Below, one piece after another: positions 21,556 through 30,005 of a DNA stretch of 40,791 nucleotides. Where the stretch lies: the NCBI GenBank assembly GCA_018064905.1, contig JAGHUJ010000011.1, positions 1-40,791 of the forward strand, written 5' to 3'. Under the pieces are notes generated by a model. That model saw nothing but the letters and a program-made list of their open reading frames with translations, had not been told where the DNA came from and made no database searches. Numbering within the stretch: position 1 is the stretch's first letter; the number at the start of each line of letters is the position of its first letter. Source of the DNA: Candidatus Treponema equifaecale (GTDB lineage: Bacteria; Spirochaetota; Spirochaetia; Treponematales; Treponemataceae). Both the position numbers and the translations under genes were made by a program.

Positions 21556-23805
21556 ATGAAAAAAAATGAATTTGACGAAGCTATCGTCAATGATGAGACA
21601 ACTGTCGCTGCTGAAAATTCAGAGGGAACAGTGATGACCACAGACTCAACAGCTGAAAATTCAGTATCAGAAAAGTCTGCATTCGGCGCATTTGTAGACG
21701 ATTTGGAACGTGACTACACTGATTCAGAGGATGAAGACGACGATTTTGATTCTGATGATGAGATAATCGGTGCTGATGAAGATGAAGACGATGATGACGG
21801 CGAGATTTCTTTTGCCGATCTTGGTCTTGATGAAACAATTCTTGCCGCAATCGAAAAAAAAGGCTTTAAGCATCCAAGTCCAATTCAGGCACTTGCAATT
21901 CCTCGTCTCTTGAACGGTGACACAAACATCATCGCAAAGGCCAGAACAGGTACAGGTAAAACTGCTGCATTCGGTTTGCCAATCGTTCAGAGGGTTCACG
22001 AAGAATCTGACCATGTTCGTGCATTGATTCTTGAACCAACCCGCGAGCTTGCAATTCAGACCTGCAATGAACTTCAGACATTTACAACTGGAAAATATCC
22101 ACGGGTAACAGTTTTGTACGGCGGTGCTTCTTACCGTGATCAGATTCGCGACCTTAAACGCGGTTGTGAAATCGTTGTTGGTACACCTGGACGCATTCAG
22201 GACCATTTGGAGCGTGGAACTCTTAAACTGGACCAGATTGATTACTTCATCCTTGATGAAGGCGATGAAATGCTTGATATGGGCTTTATCGATGACATTG
22301 AACACATTTTTGAACAGGCAAAACCAGAAGCCAGAATCCTTTTGTTCAGTGCAACAATGCCAAAACCAATCCTTAAGATTGCTGAACAGTTCATGGGTGA
22401 ATACGAGGTTTGTGAAGAAGAAGGTTTTGTTGAAGAACCACTTTTGATTGACCAAAAATACTGGTTTGTTCGCGAAGGGGACAAAATCGAAGCCCTTGTT
22501 CGCCTTATCGACATGAGCCCTAACTTTTACGGACTTGTTTTCACACAGACAAAAAATGATGCAGACAATGTAACAAGACTTTTGGATGAAAAGGGATACG
22601 ATGCGGCAGCCTTGCACGGTGACGTTCCACAGGCTCAGCGTGAAAAAATCCTTGCCCGCTTTAGAAACAGAAAGACTCGTGTTCTGGTTGCTACAGACGT
22701 TGCAGCCCGCGGTATCGACATCAACGGTTTGAGCCATGTTGTAAACTATTCCCTTCCTTACGATGGAGCAACCTACATTCACCGAATCGGCCGTACAGGT
22801 CGTGCAGGAACTTCTGGAACAGCCGTTACATTCATTCGCCCGGAAGAAAGAAGAAAGCTGGAATTCCTTCGCAACACTGTAAGAAAAGCTGCAAAGGGTG
22901 AAATGGTGGAAGAAGAAGTTCCATCAGTAAAGAAGGTTCTTGAAGTTAAGCGCGAAAGAATGCTTGAAACTTTGAAGGTAACACTTGGTCTTATGAAAGA
23001 TCCAGCTGATGTTAAGGACGGAGTTGTTTACATTGGTGGCGGAAAGGCTACTGTTACATTGACTGAAGAAGAGCAGGCAGCTCAGGAAAATTTTGTTCCT
23101 CAGCTTAAGTCTGTTGATGATATTTACGTTAAGATGGCCGCTGATTTGTGTGAAGGTCAGGATGCAGAAAAGGTTCTTGCCTGTGTTTTGAGTGCTGACT
23201 ATGGAAAATCCCTTGATGAAAGTCATTACGGAAGCATTACACCAGTTCGTCAGCCAAGAGACAGATTTGGTGACAGAAACGGTCGCCGTGGAGAACGCGG
23301 TGAAAGAGGAATGGGCGGAAGAAGATTTGAAAATGATGACGCAACACAGAAACGAATTTTCATTCAGCTTGGTCGCCGTGACGGTTACAATGCAAAGGCA
23401 ATTGCTCAGTATTTCTCAGACCTGCTCCACATTCCTGGACGCATGGTTGACAAGATTGATGTTGCAGACAATTTCTCTCTGGTAAGCCTCCCTATTGCAA
23501 ATGCAGACAGAGTTCTTGAACTTTCAAAGTCTGGAAAAACTCCACATGTTCATGTTGACACAAAGGGCGGAAACGGTGGATCTCGCGGTGGACGTGGATT
23601 CGGCGGAAGAGACAGAGGTTTTGGCCGTGACAGAGACGGGGAAAACAGAGGCAGAGGCTTTGGTGGAAGAGACCGCGGCGGACGTTTTGGTCGTGATCGT
23701 GACGGTGGCAGAAGAGAAGGCCGTGACTTTGGAAGAAGAGCACATGCTCAGACCCAGCGCACAGGTGCTTCAAGCTACAAGAAATCTAACAAAGACGAAT
23801 ACTAA
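21556..23805 (+). CDS. DEAD-box RNA helicase of the CsdA/DeaD type, with DEGD in motif II
   Basis: The 749-residue protein unwinds RNA using ATP, probably in ribosome assembly or mRNA turnover, where CsdA/DeaD relatives act. Order of parts: acidic N-terminal segment (about 20-90), Q motif GFKHPSPIQ, motif I ARTGTGKT (129-136), PTRELAIQ, TPGRIQDH, motif II DEGD (234-237, instead of DEAD), SATMP, LHGD, ATDVAARGID and HRIGRTGRAG. A DbpA-type RNA-binding domain follows (about 600-672, RIFIQLGRRDGYN onward), then an Arg/Gly-rich tail (about 678-740). I prefer ATG 21556 (AGGGGA upstream) over ATG 21532, but both are possible. An independent long leader is typical of cold-responsive helicase genes. 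Confidence 0.93.
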   Translation: MKKNEFDEAIVNDETTVAAENSEGTVMTTDSTAENSVSEKSAFGAFVDDLERDYTDSEDEDDDFDSDDEIIGADEDEDDDDGEISFADLGLDETILAAIEKKGFKHPSPIQALAIPRLLNGDTNIIAKARTGTGKTAAFGLPIVQRVHEESDHVRALILEPTRELAIQTCNELQTFTTGKYPRVTVLYGGASYRDQIRDLKRGCEIVVGTPGRIQDHLERGTLKLDQIDYFILDEGDEMLDMGFIDDIEHIFEQAKPEARILLFSATMPKPILKIAEQFMGEYEVCEEEGFVEEPLLIDQKYWFVREGDKIEALVRLIDMSPNFYGLVFTQTKNDADNVTRLLDEKGYDAAALHGDVPQAQREKILARFRNRKTRVLVATDVAARGIDINGLSHVVNYSLPYDGATYIHRIGRTGRAGTSGTAVTFIRPEERRKLEFLRNTVRKAAKGEMVEEEVPSVKKVLEVKRERMLETLKVTLGLMKDPADVKDGVVYIGGGKATVTLTEEEQAAQENFVPQLKSVDDIYVKMAADLCEGQDAEKVLACVLSADYGKSLDESHYGSITPVRQPRDRFGDRNGRRGERGERGMGGRRFENDDATQKRIFIQLGRRDGYNAKAIAQYFSDLLHIPGRMVDKIDVADNFSLVSLPIANADRVLELSKSGKTPHVHVDTKGGNGGSRGGRGFGGRDRGFGRDRDGENRGRGFGGRDRGGRFGRDRDGGRREGRDFGRRAHAQTQRTGASSYKKSNKDEY

Positions 23806-23833
23806 CAGTCTTTTGTCATAAAGATGTTTTTCT

Positions 23834-23888
23834 GGGGGGTACAGTCTGAAACTTTTCAGAAGTCCCATTATGTGCCCCCTGTTTTTTT
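23834..23888 (+). terminator. Terminator after the DEAD-box helicase gene
   Basis: GGGGGTACA (23835-23843) pairs with TGTGCCCCC (23871-23879), enclosing a smaller hairpin TCTGAA-ACTT-TTCAGA (23845-23860). TG and a run of seven T follow. This is a strong intrinsic terminator. The T-run ends at the ribosome-binding site (GGAGGA) of the VanZ gene. Confidence 0.8.
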
Positions 23889-23900
23889 GGAGGATTTTTT

Positions 23901-24278
23901 ATGAAATTTTTAAAATGGATTCCTTCAATATTTATTGTTTGCTGCAGCTTTTATCTTTCAAGTCAGGAACATATTGAGCACATGCCAAGCTTTTGGAATG
24001 CAGACAAGGTTGTGCATTTCTTTTGCTTTTCAGGTTTTTGTTTTTGGACAGCTTTTGCCTGCAATACAAAGGACTGGAAAAAAATCTGGATTCCTATTTT
24101 GCTGGTAAGTCTTTGGGGAGTGAGTGATGAAATTCACCAGAGTTTTGTTCCAGGCCGTTCTGCTTCAGTTTTTGACTGGATGGCAGACACATTGGGAGCA
24201 ACGCTTGGTGCTGTTGTTTATGTTGCCGTGGGAACAAAAATCTTCAGCTGGATTTCAAACAAATTCAGCCGAAAGTAA
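23901..24278 (+). CDS. VanZ-like small membrane protein
   Basis: The 125-residue protein has about four hydrophobic segments and the VanZ-family blocks NADKVVHFFCFSGF and GVSDEIHQSFVPGRSASVFD, then WMADTLGA. VanZ proteins confer low-level teicoplanin resistance in enterococci, but most chromosomal members have no assigned role, so I would not infer resistance here. The ribosome-binding site GGAGGA directly follows the T-tract of the helicase terminator. No separate promoter is visible, so expression may rely on read-through. Confidence 0.85.
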   Translation: MKFLKWIPSIFIVCCSFYLSSQEHIEHMPSFWNADKVVHFFCFSGFCFWTAFACNTKDWKKIWIPILLVSLWGVSDEIHQSFVPGRSASVFDWMADTLGATLGAVVYVAVGTKIFSWISNKFSRK

Positions 24279-24281
24279 TTT

Positions 24282-24333
24282 CGCAACATGGGGCGGTAAA
24301 GGTATTCTGAACCACACCCTGTTGCGTTTTTTT
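24282..24333 (+). terminator. Terminator between convergent vanZ-like gene and hisF
   Basis: CGCAACA(T)GGG pairs with CCCTGTTGCG (24317-24326) around a 23-nt internal region, followed by seven T on the plus strand. It fits a rho-independent terminator for the VanZ-like gene. Confidence 0.75.
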
Positions 24334-24339
24334 ATTTGA

Positions 24340-25104
24340 TTAAAGTCTTACAGGAACGCCCATTTTGTTCAGGTCGTCCTTGATTCCGTTTACGGTGTAG
24401 CCCATTGAATGAACCATACTGGCAATCAGGGCTGCATCAGCTTTACCTTCCTTAAGAACATCGGCCAGATGCTGAGGAGTTCCGCCGCCACCAGAAGCAA
24501 TCACTGGAACCGGTGTATTTTCTGCAATCATCTTTGTAAGGTTGATTTCGTAGCCGTTCTTCATTCCGTCGGCATCGATTGAATTCAATACGATTTCACC
24601 AGCGCCCAGGGAAACTGCTTTTTTAGCCCATTCAAGAGCATCCAAATCAGTCTTAACTCTTCCACCGTTGATGTAAACCCTGTAACCGCTTGGCATTTCT
24701 GCATCCTTTGCAGCATCCATTCCCAAAACAATGCACTGGTTTCCAAAAATTCTGGCACCTTCCCGAATGAGGTCTGGGTTTTTAACTGCCTGCGAATTCA
24801 AACTGATTTTTTCTGCACCTGCAAGAATTGTTGAGCGAATGTCTTCAATGGTACCGATTCCACCGCCAACGCAGAACGGAATGAAAACCTGCTCAGCAAC
24901 CCTTGAAATCAAATCCAGAATTGGACCTCGTCCACGTGCAGAAGCCATGATGTCATAGAAAACAAGTTCGTCTACGCCCTGTCTGTAATATTCGGCAGCC
25001 ATTTCAACAGGATCACCGATATCTACGTTGTTCTGAAATTTTACGCCTTTTGTTGTGCGACCGTCCTTTACATCAAGACAAACAATGATTCTCTTCTTAA
25101 GCAT
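24340..25104 (-). CDS. hisF: Imidazole glycerol phosphate synthase cyclase subunit HisF
   Basis: HisF uses ammonia delivered by HisH to convert PRFAR into imidazole glycerol phosphate and AICAR, linking histidine and purine synthesis. The 254-residue TIM barrel has the catalytic aspartates D11 (IIVCLDVKDG) and D130 (IVLGMDAAKD) at the standard positions, and phosphate-binding loops FCVGGGIG and VIASGGGGTP. The end is the usual GVPVRL. It overlaps hisH by 8 nt on the minus strand. No other histidine gene is in the window, so the rest of the pathway is elsewhere or absent. Confidence 0.95.
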   Translation of the reverse strand: MLKKRIIVCLDVKDGRTTKGVKFQNNVDIGDPVEMAAEYYRQGVDELVFYDIMASARGRGPILDLISRVAEQVFIPFCVGGGIGTIEDIRSTILAGAEKISLNSQAVKNPDLIREGARIFGNQCIVLGMDAAKDAEMPSGYRVYINGGRVKTDLDALEWAKKAVSLGAGEIVLNSIDADGMKNGYEINLTKMIAENTPVPVIASGGGGTPQHLADVLKEGKADAALIASMVHSMGYTVNGIKDDLNKMGVPVRL

Positions 25105-25729
25105 TTATGTAGTTCTCCAAAATTTTTAACCCTGCTTTGCCAGATTTTTCCGGATGGAATTGGAATGCGGTAATTGAACCCTTTGAAACGCAGGCAGGAA
25201 CCTGACAGCCATAGTCGGCATAAGCTTTGATGATTGTTGAATCTGCAGGCTGAATCAAATATGAATGAACGAAATAAAAATCAGATTTTTCTTCAACTTC
25301 AGCAAAAAGTGGAGAAGAACCATTCTGATATGTAAGATTGTTCCAGCCCATGTGAGGAACTTTTAAAATTCCAGCAGCATCTGAGCCTTCACCCTTCCAT
25401 ACGTTTGAAAAATGGCGGATTGTACCCGGCAAAAGACCAAGACAGTCCACATCACCTTCTTCAGAATGGTCAAAGATAATCTGGGAACCAAGACAGATAC
25501 CAACCAGTGGCTTTTCTGCTTTTACCCAATCCTTCAGGAAAGAGTCAAAGCCAGTGAGTTTAAGCTGTTCCATTGCGTATTTTGCTTCACCAACACCTGG
25601 AAAAATCAGTTTTTCGCAGTTTTCCAGATCTTTGGGATTTTTTGAAAGAATGTAAGGCGCCTTCAGGTAAGCAAGGGCTCGTTCAACGCTTTTTATGTTT
25701 CCTGCGTTGTAGTCAACAATTCCAATCAT
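25097..25729 (-). CDS. hisH: Imidazole glycerol phosphate synthase glutamine amidotransferase subunit HisH
   Basis: HisH hydrolyses glutamine and channels the ammonia to HisF. This 210-residue class I amidotransferase has the catalytic triad: C79 in VGICLGSQ, and H192 and E194 in FQFHPEKSG. FPGVGEAKYAM and PHMGWN are further family blocks. The nucleophile elbow reads GSQ where many HisH proteins have GMQ. A ribosome-binding site, GGAG, lies about 9 nt before the ATG on the minus strand. The ORF overlaps hisF by 8 nt, as expected for subunits made in equal amounts. Confidence 0.95.
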   Translation of the reverse strand: MIGIVDYNAGNIKSVERALAYLKAPYILSKNPKDLENCEKLIFPGVGEAKYAMEQLKLTGFDSFLKDWVKAEKPLVGICLGSQIIFDHSEEGDVDCLGLLPGTIRHFSNVWKGEGSDAAGILKVPHMGWNNLTYQNGSSPLFAEVEEKSDFYFVHSYLIQPADSTIIKAYADYGCQVPACVSKGSITAFQFHPEKSGKAGLKILENYINA

Positions 25730-25767
25730 AGTAACTCCAAAAAGATGAAATGTCAGTTAAAACAGAA

Positions 25768-25793
25768 CGGAGAAACCTGTTTAGATTTCTCCG
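25768..25793 (-). terminator. Hairpin between the chemotaxis gene and hisH
   Basis: CGGAGAAA (25768-25775) and TTTCTCCG (25786-25793) form a perfect 8-bp stem with a 10-nt loop. On the minus strand it follows the chemotaxis gene and is trailed by TTCTGTTTT, so it probably terminates that gene. The T-tract is interrupted, so strength is uncertain. Confidence 0.6.
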
Positions 25794-25858
25794 CTTTATT
25801 TCAGCGACAATTGATTTTATCTGACTTTGCACTCAATGGGAAGAATGAAAATGAAACT

Positions 25859-28024
25859 TTAGTTTGAGCTGAAGGAAGTTACAGAACCTTCCATTATTGT
25901 CACCATTTCAGCAAGAGCCTTAAGCTGATCCTGCATTTCCGCAATTTTTTCATTCATGCTGCCGAATTCTTCATTGATTTCATTGATTGTGGCTGTGTTT
26001 TCCTGAGAAATCTTTGTGCTTTCTGACATAAGAGTGTTCAGACCGGAAGCTGAACTTCTCATCTTTATGAATGTTTCTTCATTCTGAGTAACAGCATTCT
26101 TAACCAGCTGAATTCCTGAGAGCAGTGTTCGTGAAAGCTCGTCCAGCTGATTTGCAGCCTGTCCAATTTCCCGAACTGAATCATTTACAGTAACCAGCAT
26201 TTCATTGTTTGCGTTGATGCCTTCTTTTACAGCCTTGCGCATATCGTCAATGAGCTGAGAAATGTTTGCAGTTGATTTGTTTGACTGATCTGACAGATTT
26301 CGGATTTCAGAAGAAATAATCTTAAAGCCCCTGCCGAATTCACCAGCGTGTGAAGATTCAACTGCGGCGTTGAAGGCCAGAAGGTTTGTCTGTTCCGAAA
26401 TTTCATCAATCATACCGATGATGGACTGAATTTTTTCACTATAGGACTGGATTGCAGCTGTCTTTGCAACAGATTTCTTCACCTGCTCACCCATTGTCTT
26501 AAGTCCCTGAACCTTTGAATCAAACACCTTTGCAAGCTGATCCAGCTGACGGCTCACTTCTGCTGTCTGCTGAACTGCAGCACTTTCCTTGTCTTCATTT
26601 GCCGCAGAATTCTTGATATATTCGCTCATCTGAACCACAGATTCTGCACCTGAGAGAATTGAGTCGTTCTGCTCGTCGCTTCTGACTGCAACTGCTTCCA
26701 GAGAAGTGTAGATGTTCTTGTGGGATTCACTTACATTTGCAAGGCTCTGGCTGTAGTTTCCTGTAAATTTATTGAGCTGTGACGAACTGATGATAAGCCA
26801 GTCAATCATACTTCTTAAGCTGAGAGGTTCTGAGTTGAATGAAGCAATTGTAATTCCCTGTGCTGCATATCTGTTGAGAAGATAAACGAAGTCAGTGAAG
26901 CCGACGAATGAACAGATTCCGTCCAGACCTGTAGCCATTTCCTTTGCGATGATTTCTTCTGCTTTTGCCAGAATAACTGATTCCGGATTTTTGCTCTGGT
27001 TTAGTGGATAAATGTTTACTTCGCAGTTGTATTCAGAAAGTTTTGCCTTTGCATCCTTGATACCTTCAACGGCCTGTTTGCAGGAAGCGTTCCAATCCTC
27101 ACAGAACACTACGATTTTTCTAGGAGGACAGTCCTTCGCACCCATAACCTTTACTTTGCCTTCAAGTTCAAATGCATCAAGCCGAGGAGCCTTTGCAGAG
27201 TTGTTCCAGAATTTAGAAAGATTTGCCGGAGTTACAGTCTCAAGAGTCTGCATGAGTCTAGGCTGATAAGGTTTCCAGCCTGCGTTGAGATTGTTGAAGA
27301 GGTGAATCAGCGAGTCGTGACCCTGACCATAAGGAGAACATACACATGTTGCAGAAACAATGCCTGATTTCATGCTTTCAACAATTGCAGGATCCAGATC
27401 GTGGCAGACAATGAAAACATCCTGCTGACGGCCTGCAAGAACGATACCTCTGGAAACACCTGGAACAGCTGAGTTTCCGGTTACATAGATTGCGTCCACA
27501 GTTGGTGCGATTTTTCTTGCGTATGCTGTGGCTGCTTCAATATCTGCATGGGCTTCAAAGGTTTCCACCAGTTCAATTCTTGGAAATTCTTTTTTGAGTG
27601 TGTTGACGAAGGCCCTGTAGCGCTGAATCATGACAACGGCTTCCAGAGTTGAAGTGACTACGACTGCAATTTTACCACCGTTGGAAAGCTTTTCACCCAT
27701 ATGCTTGGCACAGGTCTGACCTTCAAACCATGCATCGGTTCCTACAAAGCAGAGCCTGTTCAATGGTTCAGATGTGACTTTGTTGAAGCTTTTTTTGAGT
27801 GTGAGCATCTGTGGCTGAATTTCTTCAGGAAGATCTGTCTCAGGAGCCAGATTCTGGTTCAGAAAGCCATAGGAAAGCTTTCCAACCTTGCCTGAAATTT
27901 CAGAAAGCTCATCATTTATTTTTTTACAGGTAGAACTGTATCTTGTTTTTTCACGAATAAGTGACACTAAGAGAAATACAACGATTACTCCAAATGCAAT
28001 GGACAATATCAATGTTAAGGACAT
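25859..28024 (-). CDS. Methyl-accepting chemotaxis-type protein with a sugar-binding-protein-like sensor domain
   Basis: The 721-residue protein has a single N-terminal membrane segment (about 4-23) and a short linker. A region of about 85-430 resembles type-1 periplasmic sugar-binding proteins (DAIYVTGNSAVPGVSRGIVL, then FIVCHDLDPAIVESM and GITIASFN). The C-terminal part is a methyl-accepting signalling domain with the conserved tip around residues 540-585 (IDEISEQTNLLAFNAAVESS, then GRGFKIISSEIRNLSDQS), which contacts CheA/CheW. There is no second membrane segment between the two domains and no HAMP domain that I recognise. Both domains should therefore be on the same, presumably cytoplasmic, side. 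GGAGG precedes the ATG. It is monocistronic by the hairpin downstream. Confidence 0.88.
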   Translation of the reverse strand: MSLTLILSIAFGVIVVFLLVSLIREKTRYSSTCKKINDELSEISGKVGKLSYGFLNQNLAPETDLPEEIQPQMLTLKKSFNKVTSEPLNRLCFVGTDAWFEGQTCAKHMGEKLSNGGKIAVVVTSTLEAVVMIQRYRAFVNTLKKEFPRIELVETFEAHADIEAATAYARKIAPTVDAIYVTGNSAVPGVSRGIVLAGRQQDVFIVCHDLDPAIVESMKSGIVSATCVCSPYGQGHDSLIHLFNNLNAGWKPYQPRLMQTLETVTPANLSKFWNNSAKAPRLDAFELEGKVKVMGAKDCPPRKIVVFCEDWNASCKQAVEGIKDAKAKLSEYNCEVNIYPLNQSKNPESVILAKAEEIIAKEMATGLDGICSFVGFTDFVYLLNRYAAQGITIASFNSEPLSLRSMIDWLIISSSQLNKFTGNYSQSLANVSESHKNIYTSLEAVAVRSDEQNDSILSGAESVVQMSEYIKNSAANEDKESAAVQQTAEVSRQLDQLAKVFDSKVQGLKTMGEQVKKSVAKTAAIQSYSEKIQSIIGMIDEISEQTNLLAFNAAVESSHAGEFGRGFKIISSEIRNLSDQSNKSTANISQLIDDMRKAVKEGINANNEMLVTVNDSVREIGQAANQLDELSRTLLSGIQLVKNAVTQNEETFIKMRSSASGLNTLMSESTKISQENTATINEINEEFGSMNEKIAEMQDQLKALAEMVTIMEGSVTSFSSN

Positions 28025-28120
28025 AACGCCTCCAGAATGTGCATAGTAGTTCTAACATTATAAACCATAATTTAAAAAAATTAGAGAGAAATATTCATAG
28101 TTTTCCGATAATTTATGTAT

Positions 28121-28354
28121 ATGGCACAACAATCATTGATTTCACTTATTCTTGCAGTTCTCAAAGATCCACGAGTAATAATCACGGCCGTGATTACATT
28201 TCTTGCCATGGATTTAAGCTGCTATGTGGTTCGCTACAGAAAAAAGGCTGCTCCCGTCAAGAAAAAAAGTTTTGCAGCTCCTGCACCCGTTCCTGAATCC
28301 AGCGAAGATGACGGCGGTGACGATGGAGATGATGGCGGAGACGACGAGGAATAA
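28121..28354 (+). CDS. Small single-pass membrane protein with acidic tail
   Basis: The 77-residue product is hydrophobic over about residues 4-35, then basic (VRYRKKAAPVKKK), then Pro/Ala, and ends in a run of Asp, Gly and Glu. No family is recognised. Starts at 28115 and 28121 are both possible. Neither has a ribosome-binding site, and a GATAAT at 28107-28112 ends 8 nt before ATG 28121. Its last 98 nt overlap the 3' end of recQ on the opposite strand. The membrane-then-charged layout makes it a plausible real gene, but it could be spurious. Confidence 0.5.
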   Translation: MAQQSLISLILAVLKDPRVIITAVITFLAMDLSCYVVRYRKKAAPVKKKSFAAPAPVPESSEDDGGDDGDDGGDDEE

Positions 28355-29903
28355 TTTTCAGCCCGTTTCTTCCAGTTTTAACAATGTCCAGACGGTTTTC
28401 CCAAAGAGAGCCGCATATCTTCAATTTCTTTTCTGAAAGCAGCTGGGTGAAAATCTCAGCTGTATCCTTTGTTTCCCATACGTCAATATTATAAAAGTCC
28501 AGATATTTTGAATTCAGCCTTTGGGTCACCTCCTGAACTGCTTCTTCACGGGTATAGAGTCTTCTGTTCCGTTTTATGAATTTAAATGCGAACTGTGCGT
28601 CTTCTGCCTCGTAATTCAACTTTTTTCCTGATTGCCTTGCGTCGCAGATGTCGCATCCAGAACAGACTGTTTCTTCACCACCAAGATAGTCCAGCATGAG
28701 CTGACGGCGGCAGTTTTTGTTCAGTGCAAAGTCACCCAATGCCTTTTCCCGGGAGCCTGGTTTTGCCTGCCGCCATCTTACATAGTCCGCATGGTTCCAG
28801 ATTAAAACAGAATTCACATTGTCTCCCTTTCTGCCGGCTCTTCCAGCTTCCTGGGCAAAATTTTCCAGATGCTCAGGTGCGTCCAGATGAACCACACTGT
28901 AGATGTTGCCCTTGTCCATTCCCATTCCGTAGGCACAGGTTGCCGTCAGTATTCCGTCATCAGAATCAAAGAACCATTTTTCCACCGCCAGTTTTTCTTC
29001 TTTTGTCATTCCTGCATGATAGAATTTTGCCTTTCCTTGACCGTAGTAGGCTGTCAGAAGCCGCGCCATATCTTCAGTTCTTGGTCTGGTTCCGCAGAAA
29101 ATTATCATTGGTTTTCGCATGGTTTTTGAAAGCTCCAGAGCAGCTTTTTTCTTTGCATAGGCATATTTTACGGCGTAATGAATGTTTGCCCTGTCCGATG
29201 CGCTTTGAAGCAGATGATACATTCCTTCAAAAAGCACTTCTCCAACACGGTTCAGCACCGGTGGACTGGCAGTTGCGGTAAATGCTGTTACAATCTTTAC
29301 GTTCAGTTCCTTTATTATTTTTCCAAGAGTAAGATAGGCCGGTCTGAAGGAATCGCCCCATTCAGAGACACAGTGGGCTTCATCAATGGCAATGTGAGAA
29401 ATCCTGCATTCTGAAAGCCTTTTGACCAGATCTTTGTCCTGCAGAACTTCAGGATTTGCCAGAATGACCTTTGCCTTTTTTGAAGAATCGGTTTCATTTA
29501 TCAGCTTGAAATTTTCTTCCCGCTCTTCCTTTGTTTGTCCGCCTTTAAAAATAACGCAGGGAATTCCGGCCTCATTCATTCTTCGCATCTGATCTGCCAT
29601 TAGTGCAATAAGAGGGTAGAGCACCAGTGTAGGTCCGGGCAAAAGCATTGATGGCACCAGAAAGCACATGGATTTTCCGGCTCCAGTTGGAAGAAGCACA
29701 ATCTGTCTTCCACGGCAGAAAAATTCATCGTCGTCGTTGGTTGTGAGTTCAGTTTCTTCTTCTGCGGCCTTTGCGCTGTCCAGAATGTTTGCAATTACCA
29801 GCCGCTGCCAGGGAAACAGGTATTTGATTTTAAACCCGTCCTGAGCTGCTTTTGTGGCTTCATCCAAATCAAGAATTTCATCTGTATCAAATTGTTCACC
29901 CAT
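28257..29903 (-). CDS. recQ: RecQ-family DNA helicase without HRDC domain
   Basis: This is a 3'-to-5' ATP-dependent DNA helicase of the RecQ type, acting in recombination and fork repair. It is 548 residues long, with the Walker A TGAGKS (73-78), DEAH box in AIDEAHCVSEWGDSFRPAY, FTATASP, CAYGMGMDKG and QEAGRAGRKG. A RecQ zinc site of four cysteines (C in NKNCRRQ, then VCSGCDICDA) follows. No HRDC domain is present. The final ~25 residues (arginine- and histidine-rich) are only the antisense reading of the acidic tail of the opposite small gene. AAGGAAG lies about 8 nt before the ATG. Confidence 0.92.
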   Translation of the reverse strand: MGEQFDTDEILDLDEATKAAQDGFKIKYLFPWQRLVIANILDSAKAAEEETELTTNDDDEFFCRGRQIVLLPTGAGKSMCFLVPSMLLPGPTLVLYPLIALMADQMRRMNEAGIPCVIFKGGQTKEEREENFKLINETDSSKKAKVILANPEVLQDKDLVKRLSECRISHIAIDEAHCVSEWGDSFRPAYLTLGKIIKELNVKIVTAFTATASPPVLNRVGEVLFEGMYHLLQSASDRANIHYAVKYAYAKKKAALELSKTMRKPMIIFCGTRPRTEDMARLLTAYYGQGKAKFYHAGMTKEEKLAVEKWFFDSDDGILTATCAYGMGMDKGNIYSVVHLDAPEHLENFAQEAGRAGRKGDNVNSVLIWNHADYVRWRQAKPGSREKALGDFALNKNCRRQLMLDYLGGEETVCSGCDICDARQSGKKLNYEAEDAQFAFKFIKRNRRLYTREEAVQEVTQRLNSKYLDFYNIDVWETKDTAEIFTQLLSEKKLKICGSLWENRLDIVKTGRNGLKIIPRRLRHHLHRHRRHLRWIQERVQELQNFFS

Positions 29904-30005
29904 AATAAACTTCCTTCACCTATATATAGGCAAAAAAAGTTTAAAATCGGCAATATTTTCTGAAAAAAATTGAAAATTTTTGAATTTTTTTGAAAAATGA
30001 ACGAG

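Noticed and set aside
21724..22782. 352-codon open frame on the minus strand
   Set aside because: It is fully antisense to conserved helicase motifs; the helicase codon bias produces the open frame, and the translation has no recognisable domain.
23834..23888. Riboswitch before the VanZ-like gene
   Set aside because: The structure matches no aptamer I know and is fully explained as the helicase terminator.
23901..24278. VanZ as a glycopeptide resistance gene
   Set aside because: No other van genes are present, and most chromosomal VanZ-family proteins have no shown resistance role.
24340..25729. HisHF as a surface-polysaccharide amidotransferase pair
   Set aside because: D11 and D130 of HisF and the HisH triad are at canonical positions, and no polysaccharide genes are nearby.
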